NCBI GenBank assembly: GCA_035540755.1
Contig: DATLGD010000189.1
Coordinates: 1 to 63,621, forward strand
DNA length: 63,621 bases
Source of the DNA: DATLGD01 sp035540755
Lineage (GTDB): Bacteria > Actinomycetota > Actinomycetes > Mycobacteriales > SCTD01
Reading direction: 5' to 3'
Part shown: in pieces, positions 7,769 through 15,919 of the stretch
Numbering within the stretch: position 1 is the first letter of the stretch
Layout: the number at the start of each line of letters is the position of its first letter
Notes under the pieces: model-generated
Databases searched by the model: none
Seen by the model: the letters and a program-made list of their open reading frames with translations, nothing else
What the model was told of the DNA's origin: nothing
Position numbers and translations under genes: made by a program

Positions 7769-10700
7769 GCGTGCCGGCGGCCACCGACCCGAACACCCCG
7801 GCCGATCAGCTGCGGTACTTCTTCAACGTCGCGACCGGCGGGGACGGCACGGCCGGCACGGTGATCTCCTCGGGTTGGCTGCCGGCCGGGGTGAGGACGT
7901 GGACGGTTCCGTCGGGGTATCTGCGGGACGGGACGGCCTACACCTGGACGGCGTGGGCCGGGGACGGCATCGATCGGGACCAGGGCTGGTGGCACAACAA
8001 GATCACGATCGACTTGCGGACCGGTGACCCGAAGAGCTCCCCGACCGACAGCGCCGGTCCGGTGACGGCGAACCTGGCCAACGGCAACGCGATCGTGCGG
8101 GCGGAGTCCCCGACGGCGCAGTTCGCCAAGAACAGCGCTGGGTTCGCCTTCACCTACAACTCCCAGGCCGCCGTCGCCCCGCGCGGGCTGACCGCGACCT
8201 ACTACGAGGACGCCGACCGCGACGCCGTGCTCGATCCGGAGGAGGCCGGACGGCAGCTGATGCAGCGGATCGAGCCGCAGATCAACGGCAACTGGCAGAT
8301 GGGCTCGCCGCACGCCGGTGTGGTTCCGGCCGACTTCTTCTTCGCCAACTGGCGCGGTCGGCTGATCGCCCCGGCCTCGGGCACCTACAACTTCGGAGTG
8401 ACCCGGGACGACAGCATCACCGTCACCGTCAACGGCCAGGAGGCCGCCAAGGCGGCGTGCTGCTCCGACCAGGTGATCTGGGGGCCGCCGATCTCGCTGA
8501 CCGCCGGGCAGTCGGTGCCGATCAGCGCTGACTACATCGAGTACCACCTGTCCGCCTACGCCCAGGTGTGGGTCAAGGGCCCCGGCGTTGCTGAGCGGCT
8601 GCTGCCGGCGGAGTGGCTCTCGCCGCAGGAGCCGTCGGCGCTGCCGGCCGGCTGGACGCTGAGCACCGACATCGACGGCACCTCGCCGTACACCAGGGCG
8701 GTCAGCAGCGACCTGTCGGTGACGTTGCACGACGACAGCGGCGCCACGCATGTGTGGACGCGCGATCCTGCCGCGCCCGGCACCTTCAAGCCGCCGTCCG
8801 GTGAGACCGGAACCCTGACCGCCAACAACACCTCCGGCTCACCCGAGCAAGGCCAGCTGACGCTGCTGGAGGACGACGGCGCCCGCACGGTGTTCGACGG
8901 CACCGGCAAGCTGCTGTCGTACACACCGATGGACGTCTCGGGCAAGCCCGCCCCGCTGGCCTACGGCTACAACGGGCCACGGCTGACTGAGATCACCGAC
9001 AGCCTGTCCGGGTTGAAGGTCCGGTTGTCCTACGGCACCGCCGAGGGCCCCGAGGACTGCTATGGCAGCACGGCCGTGCCCAGCGGTGCGGTGGGTGACG
9101 CCCCGGGCGGCAAGCTGTGCCGGATCGTCTTCCCCGACGGCACGCAGAGCACCCTGTGGTACTCCCACGCCACCGACGGCCGGCTGGTCACCATCTTGGA
9201 CCCCGGCGGTGAGCGCACCTCGTTCGGTTATGACAGCAACGGCCGACTCAACGCCGTCCGCGACCCGCTGGCCTCCGATGCGATGGCCGCCGGCATCGTG
9301 CCGGAAAGCGGCGCGAGCGCGACGCTGCTCAACTACGACAGCGGCGGCACCGGCGGGCTCGGTCCCCGCCTGTCGACGGTGACGCTGCCCGAGACCAAGA
9401 ACGCCGCCGGTGTCCTGCAGGCCCGCGGCAAGCGGACCTACACCTACCCGGTCGGGTTCGGGCCTGGGATCACCGGCGCGACCGAGGTCCGCATCGACGG
9501 GCTGAACCCGGCGCCACCGCAGGGCTGGGCCCGGCGGGTGGAGTTCAACGATCGGCTGCAGGCGCTCAAGGACACCGACGCCGCCTCGGTCAGCAGCACG
9601 ACCGCCTACCGCACCGACGACCTGCTGGAGAAGGTCACCGACGGCGACGGCCGGGTCTCCACGACCGTCCACGACGCCGCCAGCCGCCCGGTCGCCCAGT
9701 ACGGCCCGGCGCCGGCGGCGTGCTTCACCGGCCTGACGCCGGTGGCCAACCCGCAGACCGCCGCGGGCTGCGGCACCCTGGTCCCCGAGACCCGCACCGG
9801 CTACGACGAGAACCTCGCCTCGCTGCACGTCGCCTGGTTCGGCAACAAGACCTTCAGCCGCGCCCCGGTCCACCAAAGCCTGGGACTGCCCAGCACCGAC
9901 GGCAGCTTCAACAAGGACTGGGGCACCCTCTCGCCGGTTCCTGGCATCGTGCCGGAGGACAACTTCTCACTGCGGGCCACCGGCCTGATCCGGCTCGACC
10001 AGGCCGGCACCTACACCTTCACCCTGGACGCCGACGACCGGGCCCGGCTGTGGATCGACAACAAGCTCGTCGTCGACCACTGGCCCGACGGCGCCTGGAA
10101 CGGCGCGAAGTCCGCCACCTTCCACAACGCGGTCGCCGGCGCGCTGCTGCCGATCCGGATCGAGCACAACGACACCGGCGGCGGCGCCCGACTCCGGCTG
10201 TCCTGGACACCACCCGGGCAGAGCAGCGCCACCGTCCCGGCATCGGCCTTGTCGCCGGGCTACAACCTGATCACCAGCACCACCACCAGCGACGCCAGTC
10301 CGGACCGGCCCGGCGCGGTCAGCACGCAGCGCACCGTCACCGACTACGGCAGCAAGCCGTGGGAGGGCCTGGCGCAGTCCACCACCGTCGATCCCGGCGG
10401 GCTCAACCTGACCACCCAGGTCCGCTACGACAGCGAACACCGACGCACCCACCGGGCACTGCCCGGCGGCGACGTCGGCGACGCCACCGCCAGATACACC
10501 GACGCCTACTACGGCAACACCGCCACACTGGCCAACCCCTGTCAGGCCGGTAGCCCCGTGCTCAACCAGGCCGGGCGGCTCCTGACCAACACCGCCCCGC
10601 AGTCCTCCAACGGGCAGCAACTCGTCCGCGAGAACGTGTACGACCTCACCGGCCGCGTCCTCGCTTCCCGGACCCGCACCGCGACGCTGCCCAGCACCGA

Positions 10701-12645
10701 GCCGTGGACCTGCACCAGCTACGACAACCGCGGCCGGACTCTCACGACCGCCTACGCCAAGGGGTCAGCCGAAGAGCGCGTCGTCACCTCCAATTACGCC
10801 GTCGGCGGGAACCCGCTGGTCACCTCGGTCAGCGACAGGCACGGGACGGTCACCACCCGCGTCGACCTGCTCGGCCGGGCCATCTCCTACACCGACGCGC
10901 ACGGCGTCACGACCACAACCGACTACGACCAGGCTGGCCGGGTCACCAGAACCGAGACCGCGCACAGCGGCGGCGCCGCGATCTCCACCCAATCCTTCGA
11001 CTACGACACCGCCGGACGCCTGGCCGCACACAAGCTCAACGAAGCGGCCGTGGCTGTCCCGTCCTACGACCCGGCCGGGCAGATGTCCGGCGTCAGCTAC
11101 CCCTCCGGCACCGGCAACGGCGGCAACGGAACCGGCGTCACCCTGCAACGCGACCCGACCGGCCGCCTACAGACGCTGACCTGGAACCTGGCCGGTGGCA
11201 CCCTCACCGACACCGTCAGCCGCTCCCAAGCCGGCAACGTCCTGACCGACACCGTCACCTCCACCATCAACGGTGCGGCGGTCCCGATGCCCGCCAGCTA
11301 CCGCTACGACGCAGCCGGCCGGCTCACCTCCGCCGACGTGCACCGACACCGACTCACCTACGCCTTCGCCGCCGCCGGCGGCTGCGGCGCGAACCCCGCC
11401 GCAGGCAAGAACACCAACCGCACCAGCCTGATCGACCAGCCCCTGGACACCGCCGGCACCGCGACCGGACCAGCGATGACCACCACCTACTGCTACGACA
11501 AGGCCGACCGGCTCACCGCCGTCACCGGCGGCGCCACCAGCGCCGGCGGCCCAGACCTCAGCCTGCCCAACACCCTGGACTACGACAGCCACGGCAACAC
11601 CAGCAAGCTCGGCGAGCAGACCCTGGGCTACGACAGCGTCAACCGGCACCTGAGCACCACCGTCACCGGCGCCGACCCCGGCACCGTCACCTACACCCGT
11701 GACGCCACCGACCGGATCATCGCCCGCAGCAGCACCATCGCCAGCGACCCCGGCACCCGTCGCTACGCCTACACCGGCAGCGGCGACACCGCCGACATCA
11801 CCCTCACCGCCGACGCCACCACCGTCATCGAGCAGCACATCAGCCTGCCCGGCGGCGTCCTCTACACCCACCGACCCACCAGCACCGACCGCACCTGGGC
11901 CTACCCCAATATCCACGGCGACCTCATCGCCACCGCCGGACCGTCAGGCACACTCGCCAGCCAGATCGCCACTTATGACCCCTACGGCCAGCCCATCGAC
12001 CCGGTCACCGGAGCCATCGGCAAGGTCGGCACACCCGCCGCCGACGACCACGTCCCGGACACCAGCAACGGACAGCTCGACTACGGCTGGCTCGGCCAGC
12101 ACCAGCGCCCCTACGAGCACGCCTCAACGATCGCCACCGTCGAGATGGGCGCCCGGCAGTACGTCCCAGCGCTCGGGCGCTTCCTGTCCGTCGACCCTGT
12201 GGAGGGCGGCAGCGCAAACGACTACGACTACACCGATGGCGACCCCGTCAACGCACTTGATCTTGACGGCACGTTCTCCGTCCGGGGTCATTTCAAGAAG
12301 CACTGGAAGAAGTACGCGACCGTGGCGTCGTTCGCCGTCGGCGGCGGAGTTGTCGGTGGTGCAGTCTTCGCGTACCGCGCCTACCGGATCGTTCAAGCAG
12401 CCAGGGCCACACAGGGGATGGCTGGAGGTATAAGAGCAACACGAGCCACGTCTTGGCTCGCAGGGAGGATGTGGACAGGCGTGGGCTCAAGGTCGACTCC
12501 CGTGGGGCGAATTAGTAGCGACGGCCTCCGCCAGTACAGAACGCCGAAGTTCAAGCCCAAGCAAGGCAAGGTTCAGAGCAACTTCGAGTCGCGGTCTTCC
12601 CCCAAGGGAAGATGGCTCAACAACTACCACGTGGACATCCGCTGA
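7759..12645 (+). CDS. Rhs/YD-repeat protein, main body with PA14 domains and toxin tip
   Basis: This is the continuation of the same Rhs protein after the frameshift (resume codon CCG at 7759). In order it shows: a fibronectin-like repeat; a PA14-like domain (nt ~8185-8600, GLTATYYED to QVWVKGPG); YD repeats (~8925-9680); a second PA14-like domain (~9810-10255, YTFTLDADDRARLWIDN); many more YD repeats; and the conserved core (GRFLSVDPVEGGSANDYDY, ending LDLDG at ~12270). The last ~125 residues are a variable tip with a glycine-rich hydrophobic stretch and a basic end (KFKPKQGKVQSNFE, NNYHVDI). Rhs barrels encapsulate and deliver such tips. The toxin activity is not recognised. The stop overlaps the immunity start by one base. 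Confidence 0.75.
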   Translation, partial: PTLSVPAATDPNTPADQLRYFFNVATGGDGTAGTVISSGWLPAGVRTWTVPSGYLRDGTAYTWTAWAGDGIDRDQGWWHNKITIDLRTGDPKSSPTDSAGPVTANLANGNAIVRAESPTAQFAKNSAGFAFTYNSQAAVAPRGLTATYYEDADRDAVLDPEEAGRQLMQRIEPQINGNWQMGSPHAGVVPADFFFANWRGRLIAPASGTYNFGVTRDDSITVTVNGQEAAKAACCSDQVIWGPPISLTAGQSVPISADYIEYHLSAYAQVWVKGPGVAERLLPAEWLSPQEPSALPAGWTLSTDIDGTSPYTRAVSSDLSVTLHDDSGATHVWTRDPAAPGTFKPPSGETGTLTANNTSGSPEQGQLTLLEDDGARTVFDGTGKLLSYTPMDVSGKPAPLAYGYNGPRLTEITDSLSGLKVRLSYGTAEGPEDCYGSTAVPSGAVGDAPGGKLCRIVFPDGTQSTLWYSHATDGRLVTILDPGGERTSFGYDSNGRLNAVRDPLASDAMAAGIVPESGASATLLNYDSGGTGGLGPRLSTVTLPETKNAAGVLQARGKRTYTYPVGFGPGITGATEVRIDGLNPAPPQGWARRVEFNDRLQALKDTDAASVSSTTAYRTDDLLEKVTDGDGRVSTTVHDAASRPVAQYGPAPAACFTGLTPVANPQTAAGCGTLVPETRTGYDENLASLHVAWFGNKTFSRAPVHQSLGLPSTDGSFNKDWGTLSPVPGIVPEDNFSLRATGLIRLDQAGTYTFTLDADDRARLWIDNKLVVDHWPDGAWNGAKSATFHNAVAGALLPIRIEHNDTGGGARLRLSWTPPGQSSATVPASALSPGYNLITSTTTSDASPDRPGAVSTQRTVTDYGSKPWEGLAQSTTVDPGGLNLTTQVRYDSEHRRTHRALPGGDVGDATARYTDAYYGNTATLANPCQAGSPVLNQAGRLLTNTAPQSSNGQQLVRENVYDLTGRVLASRTRTATLPSTEPWTCTSYDNRGRTLTTAYAKGSAEERVVTSNYAVGGNPLVTSVSDRHGTVTTRVDLLGRAISYTDAHGVTTTTDYDQAGRVTRTETAHSGGAAISTQSFDYDTAGRLAAHKLNEAAVAVPSYDPAGQMSGVSYPSGTGNGGNGTGVTLQRDPTGRLQTLTWNLAGGTLTDTVSRSQAGNVLTDTVTSTINGAAVPMPASYRYDAAGRLTSADVHRHRLTYAFAAAGGCGANPAAGKNTNRTSLIDQPLDTAGTATGPAMTTTYCYDKADRLTAVTGGATSAGGPDLSLPNTLDYDSHGNTSKLGEQTLGYDSVNRHLSTTVTGADPGTVTYTRDATDRIIARSSTIASDPGTRRYAYTGSGDTADITLTADATTVIEQHISLPGGVLYTHRPTSTDRTWAYPNIHGDLIATAGPSGTLASQIATYDPYGQPIDPVTGAIGKVGTPAADDHVPDTSNGQLDYGWLGQHQRPYEHASTIATVEMGARQYVPALGRFLSVDPVEGGSANDYDYTDGDPVNALDLDGTFSVRGHFKKHWKKYATVASFAVGGGVVGGAVFAYRAYRIVQAARATQGMAGGIRATRATSWLAGRMWTGVGSRSTPVGRISSDGLRQYRTPKFKPKQGKVQSNFESRSSPKGRWLNNYHVDIR
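11962..12078 (+). repeat. Rhs core direct repeat, expressed copy
   Basis: These 117 bases are identical to 12933-13049. They start at CAGATCGCCACTTATGACC inside the Rhs coding sequence, about 190 bp before the toxin tip begins. After them the two copies drift apart while still encoding the same core. This is the expected crossover zone for tip replacement. Confidence 0.9.
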
Positions 12646-12884
12646 TGGATGAGCCGGCCATGTTCACGGGTCGCGTTGGCAGAGTCCGCCGCGGCCCACA
12701 CAGTGAGATGTATGTGCAGGTGGAGCAAGACGAGACGAAGTACGGCTGGCACATTTGGCTCACGGCGAACCACCCTCGGCTGGGGCCGTCGGACGGGTGG
12801 GACATCTGGGCAGACACATGGGACCAAGTGCTTGAGTGGATAGATCACGAGAATCTCGATGTCGAGTGGCTGTCGAGGGACTAG
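12645..12884 (+). CDS. Small cognate immunity protein candidate
   Basis: A 79-residue acidic, tryptophan-rich soluble protein (YGWHIWLTANHP, DGWDIWADTWDQVLEWIDHE). The ATG at 12645 shares its A with the preceding Rhs stop (TGATG), so translation is coupled to the toxin. Position, size and charge fit an immunity protein that neutralises the basic tip encoded just upstream. The family was not recognised. An in-frame ATG 33 bases upstream lies within the toxin gene and is less likely. Confidence 0.7.
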   Translation: MDEPAMFTGRVGRVRRGPHSEMYVQVEQDETKYGWHIWLTANHPRLGPSDGWDIWADTWDQVLEWIDHENLDVEWLSRD

Positions 12885-12932
12885 TCGCCGAGCTTTCAGG
12901 GACTCCTCCGATCGCCTTGTCTTCTCAGACGG

Positions 12933-13049
12933 CAGATCGCCACTTATGACCCCTACGGCCAGCCCATCGACCCGGTCACCGGAGCCATCGGCAAGGTCGG
13001 CACACCCGCCGCCGACGACCACGTCCCGGACACCAGCAACGGACAGCTC
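12933..13049 (+). repeat. Rhs core direct repeat, silent copy
   Basis: An exact 117-bp duplicate of 11962-12078 that begins abruptly at CAGATCGCCAC; the flank before it is unrelated to the expressed copy. The reading frame is open back to a TAG at 12882-12884 but has no start codon before ATG 13116. The cassette therefore appears untranslated unless recombined into the expressed gene. Confidence 0.9.
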
Positions 13050-13115
13050 TACTACGGCTGGCTCGGCCAGCACCAACGGCCCTATGAGCACGTCTCGTCG
13101 ATCGCGACGATCGAG

Positions 13116-13559
13116 ATGGGCGCTCGGCAATACGTGGCGTCTCTTGGGCGATTCCTGAGCACCGATCCGATCGAGGGGGGCAGCGCAAACGAATACGACT
13201 ATGTCAATGCTGACCCCGGCAACGACCTCGATCTGGACGGCCGTGCGCCTCAGTGCAAGAACGGGACTATGTACGTCAACCCCAGCACTGGCTCCGCCCA
13301 TAACAACAGCTGCACCAGGAAGGTGACGAAGTCGAGGCAGGCACACTCAACCCGCATGTCTGGCCGATTCTCGTTCAGCCGAGCGTGCCTGTACGGCGCG
13401 ACTCTCGGCGTAGCCGGTGAGGCTGCCACGGGGAATACTGGAGGGCGGGGGAGACTGCTCAAGAAGGCGAAGCGGTTGCGCTTCGGAGTAGGTGGCTGCA
13501 TGGCCGCCGGCGTCATCGAGCCCGGCATCAACGCTGTCAGAAGGACGCCTCGGCCATGA
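13116..13559 (+). CDS. Orphan Rhs C-terminal tip, second silent cassette
   Basis: ATG 13116 is an internal methionine of an Rhs core fragment whose homology begins at 12933. Core residues (MGARQYVASLGRFLSTDPIEGG, DLDLDG) are followed by a unique ~106-residue tip that is basic and cysteine-containing, with glycine/alanine-rich stretches (ACLYGATLGVAGEAATG, FGVGGCMAAGVIEPG). The function is not recognised. The glycine-rich hydrophobic stretches and the membrane-protein neighbour make a membrane-acting toxin possible. The stop overlaps the next start (ATGA at 13556). I see no good ribosome-binding site, consistent with an unexpressed cassette. Confidence 0.6.
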   Translation: MGARQYVASLGRFLSTDPIEGGSANEYDYVNADPGNDLDLDGRAPQCKNGTMYVNPSTGSAHNNSCTRKVTKSRQAHSTRMSGRFSFSRACLYGATLGVAGEAATGNTGGRGRLLKKAKRLRFGVGGCMAAGVIEPGINAVRRTPRP

Positions 13560-13777
13560 CGGGACGGCCCGGAGGCGCCATGAAGAACGTCCGATGGAAC
13601 GTAGAAGTCATCCGGTTCGTCGCAACGATGGTCGCAATCGTCGCGGTCATACATGCCGCAAGGGACGACCCGGCCTTCGATAGCTTGCTGACCAAGGCGC
13701 TGTCCGTCGTGGTGCTCGCACTAATCATATTGTTTCTCTGGGAATGGCTAATCAAGCGGCGCAGAGGGAGTGATTGA
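13556..13777 (+). CDS. Small membrane protein, candidate immunity for the orphan tip
   Basis: A 73-residue protein with two predicted membrane segments (VIRFVATMVAIVAVIHAA and ALSVVVLALIILFLWEWLI) and a basic tail (KRRRGSD). ATG 13556 overlaps the tip stop by 4 bp. An in-frame ATG at 13580, with GGAGG four bases before it, would give 65 residues starting MKNVRW and is a good alternative. Placement right after a toxin tip suggests an immunity protein. A membrane location would suit a toxin that acts on the membrane. The sequence is noticeably less GC-rich than the housekeeping genes. Confidence 0.65.
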   Translation: MTGRPGGAMKNVRWNVEVIRFVATMVAIVAVIHAARDDPAFDSLLTKALSVVVLALIILFLWEWLIKRRRGSD

Positions 13778-14148
13778 TCGAAAATGCGCTGGAATGGACG
13801 CCCCCTCCCGGGCAAGCGTGTGCATAGGCACACCGTTCGGCCGAGGCCGCCGAGCCACCCATAAGCCCTGCTCTGCCCGCGCTGGGACACTGCCGAGGTT
13901 CCCGTGGGGCACGGTGGACGGCGCGAGCCGGAAGATTCCATCGCAGCGGATGTCCGCCGCCAGCTGTCTGGCGACAAGGCGCCGCCTCGTGGTCGCGTGG
14001 GGGTCAGGAGTTGCCCGCCCCTCGTGGCCCGCTTCGGCCAGCGGGTTGGCGCTACAGCGAGGGACTCCGCAGCGTTGACTGCCGGCGGCGCGAGCGTTCT
14101 CTGCGCCTCGTTCAACGGTGTGCCCAGCCACCGCTTCCGGCCGGACCG
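13778..14148. other. Intergenic region at the edge of the toxin island
   Basis: About 370 bp with no open frame I would defend. Frames crossing it are arginine/proline-rich translations without family motifs or credible ribosome-binding sites. No hairpin, tRNA or repeat of the Rhs core was seen. It may be decayed island DNA; it marks the change to the conserved-looking genes that follow. Confidence 0.5.
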
Positions 14149-14337
14149 TCACTGCTGCGGCGGGCCGCCGTTGCGGTAGGCGACCACCATCGACAAGACG
14201 ATCGCCACGAACGCCGCGCTCGCGAGGGCGTCGCGCACGGCGGTGTCCGCCGTCGCCTCCGTCCCGGTCGTGCGGGCGACCCAGCTGACGAGGCCGGTCA
14301 GGACGCCGACGAGCACCGCGAACGGGTAGGTCCACAC
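14149..14337 (-). CDS. Small membrane protein of unknown function
   Basis: A 62-residue protein with two hydrophobic helices (YPFAVLVGVLTGLVSWVA and ALASAAFVAIVLSMVVAY) separated by a short polar Thr-rich loop. GTG 14337 is preceded by an AAGGGGG ribosome-binding sequence at suitable spacing, which is the main reason for accepting so short a gene. It is divergent from the hydrolase gene at 14415. No family recognised. Confidence 0.6.
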   Translation of the reverse strand: MWTYPFAVLVGVLTGLVSWVARTTGTEATADTAVRDALASAAFVAIVLSMVVAYRNGGPPQQ

Positions 14338-14400
14338 GCCGTCCCCCTTCGACGCCCAGGGCGCAGGCCCTGCCGTGCCGTCCGCGCTGTGCCGTCCGGA

Positions 14401-14406
14401 TAGGGT
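14401..14406 (+). promoter_or_regulatory. -10 hexamer TAGGGT, leaderless start
   Basis: TAGGGT fits the actinobacterial TANNNT -10 element. It ends eight bases before the ATG at 14415, and no ribosome-binding sequence fits between, so the transcript probably begins at or next to the start codon. Confidence 0.55.
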
Positions 14407-14414
14407 CGCAGGCG

Positions 14415-15143
14415 ATGCCCGACCTCCGCCAGAACACCGTGCTCACCGCCGACCGCCGCGACGTCGTGCTGCACACCGCCGACGGGCTCGAGCTCGTCGG
14501 CGAGCTCGCCCTCCCGGTGGACCGGCCGCCCGTGGCGACCCTGCTGTGCCTGCACCCGCTGCCCACACAGGGCGGCTTCATGGACAGCCACCTGCTCAAG
14601 AAGGCGTCCTACCGGCTCCCGGCCCTGGCCGACCTGGCCGTGCTGCGCTTCAACACCCGCGGGACGTCGAGCCCGCGCGGCACGAGCCAGGGCAGCTTCG
14701 GCCACGCGCAGGACGAGAAGCTCGACGTGGCAGCGGCTCTGGACCTGTGCGAGGCCGAGGACCTGCCGGCGATCTGGCTGCTCGGCTGGTCCTTCGGCAC
14801 CGACCTCGCCCTCATGTACGGCTGCGACCCGTCCGTCGTCGGCGCCGTGCTGATCAGCCCACCGCTGCGGTTCTCCCAGCCCGAGCACCTGCAGCAGTGG
14901 GCCGACTCCGGCAAGCCCCTCACCGCGCTGGTGCCCGAGCACGACGACTTCCTGCGGCCGGCCGAGGCGCGGAAGCGCTTCGCCGCGGTGCCGCAGGCCG
15001 ACATCGTCGCCGTGGAGGGCGCCAAGCACCTGTTCGTCGGCTTCACCGAGACGGTGCTCGACGAGGTCGTCCAGCGGGTCGTGCCCGACGCGCACCCGCT
15101 GCCCCGCACCGTTCCCGACTCCCTCGTCCAGGAGACGCCATGA
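14415..15143 (+). CDS. Alpha/beta hydrolase
   Basis: A 242-residue hydrolase of the alpha/beta fold. The nucleophile elbow is GWSFGT (Ser ~137) and the likely catalytic His is in GAKHLF (~212). An Asp in the EHDDF segment (~178) is a candidate acid. LCLHPLPTQGGFMD near residue 45 suits the oxyanion region. It resembles the small dienelactone-hydrolase-like group with no signal peptide, so it is cytoplasmic. The substrate cannot be told. Its stop overlaps the start of an SDR gene (ATGA at 15140), so the two are probably co-translated and may act on the same compound. Confidence 0.8.
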   Translation: MPDLRQNTVLTADRRDVVLHTADGLELVGELALPVDRPPVATLLCLHPLPTQGGFMDSHLLKKASYRLPALADLAVLRFNTRGTSSPRGTSQGSFGHAQDEKLDVAAALDLCEAEDLPAIWLLGWSFGTDLALMYGCDPSVVGAVLISPPLRFSQPEHLQQWADSGKPLTALVPEHDDFLRPAEARKRFAAVPQADIVAVEGAKHLFVGFTETVLDEVVQRVVPDAHPLPRTVPDSLVQETP

Positions 15144-15901
15144 CCTCCTTCGACCTGTCCGGCAGGGCCGCGCTCGTCACCGGTGCCTCCCGTGGCATCG
15201 GCCGGGCGGTGGCGGTCGGGCTTGCCGCCGCGGGCGCCGACGTCGCCGTCTCCGCCCGCAACGAGGACCAGTTGGCCGAGGTGGCGGCCGAGGTAGAGGC
15301 GCTCGGCCGCAAGGCCGTCGTGCTGCCCGCCGACGTCACGGACGCCGAGGCCTGCCGCAGCCTGGCCGCGGACGCTGTGGCTGCGCTCGGCCACGTCGAC
15401 GTGCTCGTCAACAACGCCGGCGGCTCGTCCTACATGGGTCCTTTCACCGAGCTGCGCTTCTCCGGCTGGGAGAAGGTCATGCGGCTCAACGTCGACTCGA
15501 TCGTGCACCTGACCCAGGCGGTCGGCCGGCACATGCTGGAGCGCGGCAGCGGCAGCGTCGTCAACGTCGCCTCCGTGGCCGGGTTGACCGGCACCCCGAC
15601 GCTCGCCCCCTACGGCGCCAGCAAGGCGGCGGTCATCTCCCTCACCAAGTCGCTCGCGCTCGAGTGGGGGCCGCAGGGGGTCCGGGTGAACGCGCTGTGC
15701 CCCGGCTGGACCCGGACCGACCTGAACCGCGACCTGTGGGGCGACGAGGGGCTGGCCCGCATGATGGTCGAGCCGACCGCGCTGAAGCGCTGGGCGGAGG
15801 CGCACGAGATGGTCGGGCCGACCGTGTTCCTCGCCAGCGACGCGTCGTCCTACCTCACCGGGCAGGCGCTGGTCGTCGACGGCGGCCAGACCGCCGGCTG
15901 A
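15140..15901 (+). CDS. SDR-family oxidoreductase
   Basis: A 253-residue classical short-chain dehydrogenase/reductase. It shows the cofactor motif TGASRGIG (residues ~15-22), NNAG (~94), a catalytic Ser in VASVAG and the YGASK motif. The C-terminal YLTGQALVVDGGQTAG is typical of FabG-like members. The residues after the second strand (SARNED) favour NADP(H). The substrate is not evident; FabG-type or secondary alcohol dehydrogenase activity is possible. It is coupled to the upstream hydrolase by a 4-bp overlap. Confidence 0.85.
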   Translation: MTSFDLSGRAALVTGASRGIGRAVAVGLAAAGADVAVSARNEDQLAEVAAEVEALGRKAVVLPADVTDAEACRSLAADAVAALGHVDVLVNNAGGSSYMGPFTELRFSGWEKVMRLNVDSIVHLTQAVGRHMLERGSGSVVNVASVAGLTGTPTLAPYGASKAAVISLTKSLALEWGPQGVRVNALCPGWTRTDLNRDLWGDEGLARMMVEPTALKRWAEAHEMVGPTVFLASDASSYLTGQALVVDGGQTAG

Positions 15902-15919
15902 CGGCCGGGGGCGCGCCGC

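Noticed and set aside
5374..13049. Rhs core copies as a CRISPR-like or transposon repeat
   Set aside because: The copies are long, coding and in frame with toxin tips. There are no short regular spacers, terminal inverted repeats or transposase within the island.
13748..14599. A 283-codon minus-strand frame across the island edge
   Set aside because: It overlaps the hydrolase start and a better supported small membrane protein. It has no ribosome-binding site or recognisable domain and is rich in Arg/Pro/Ser.
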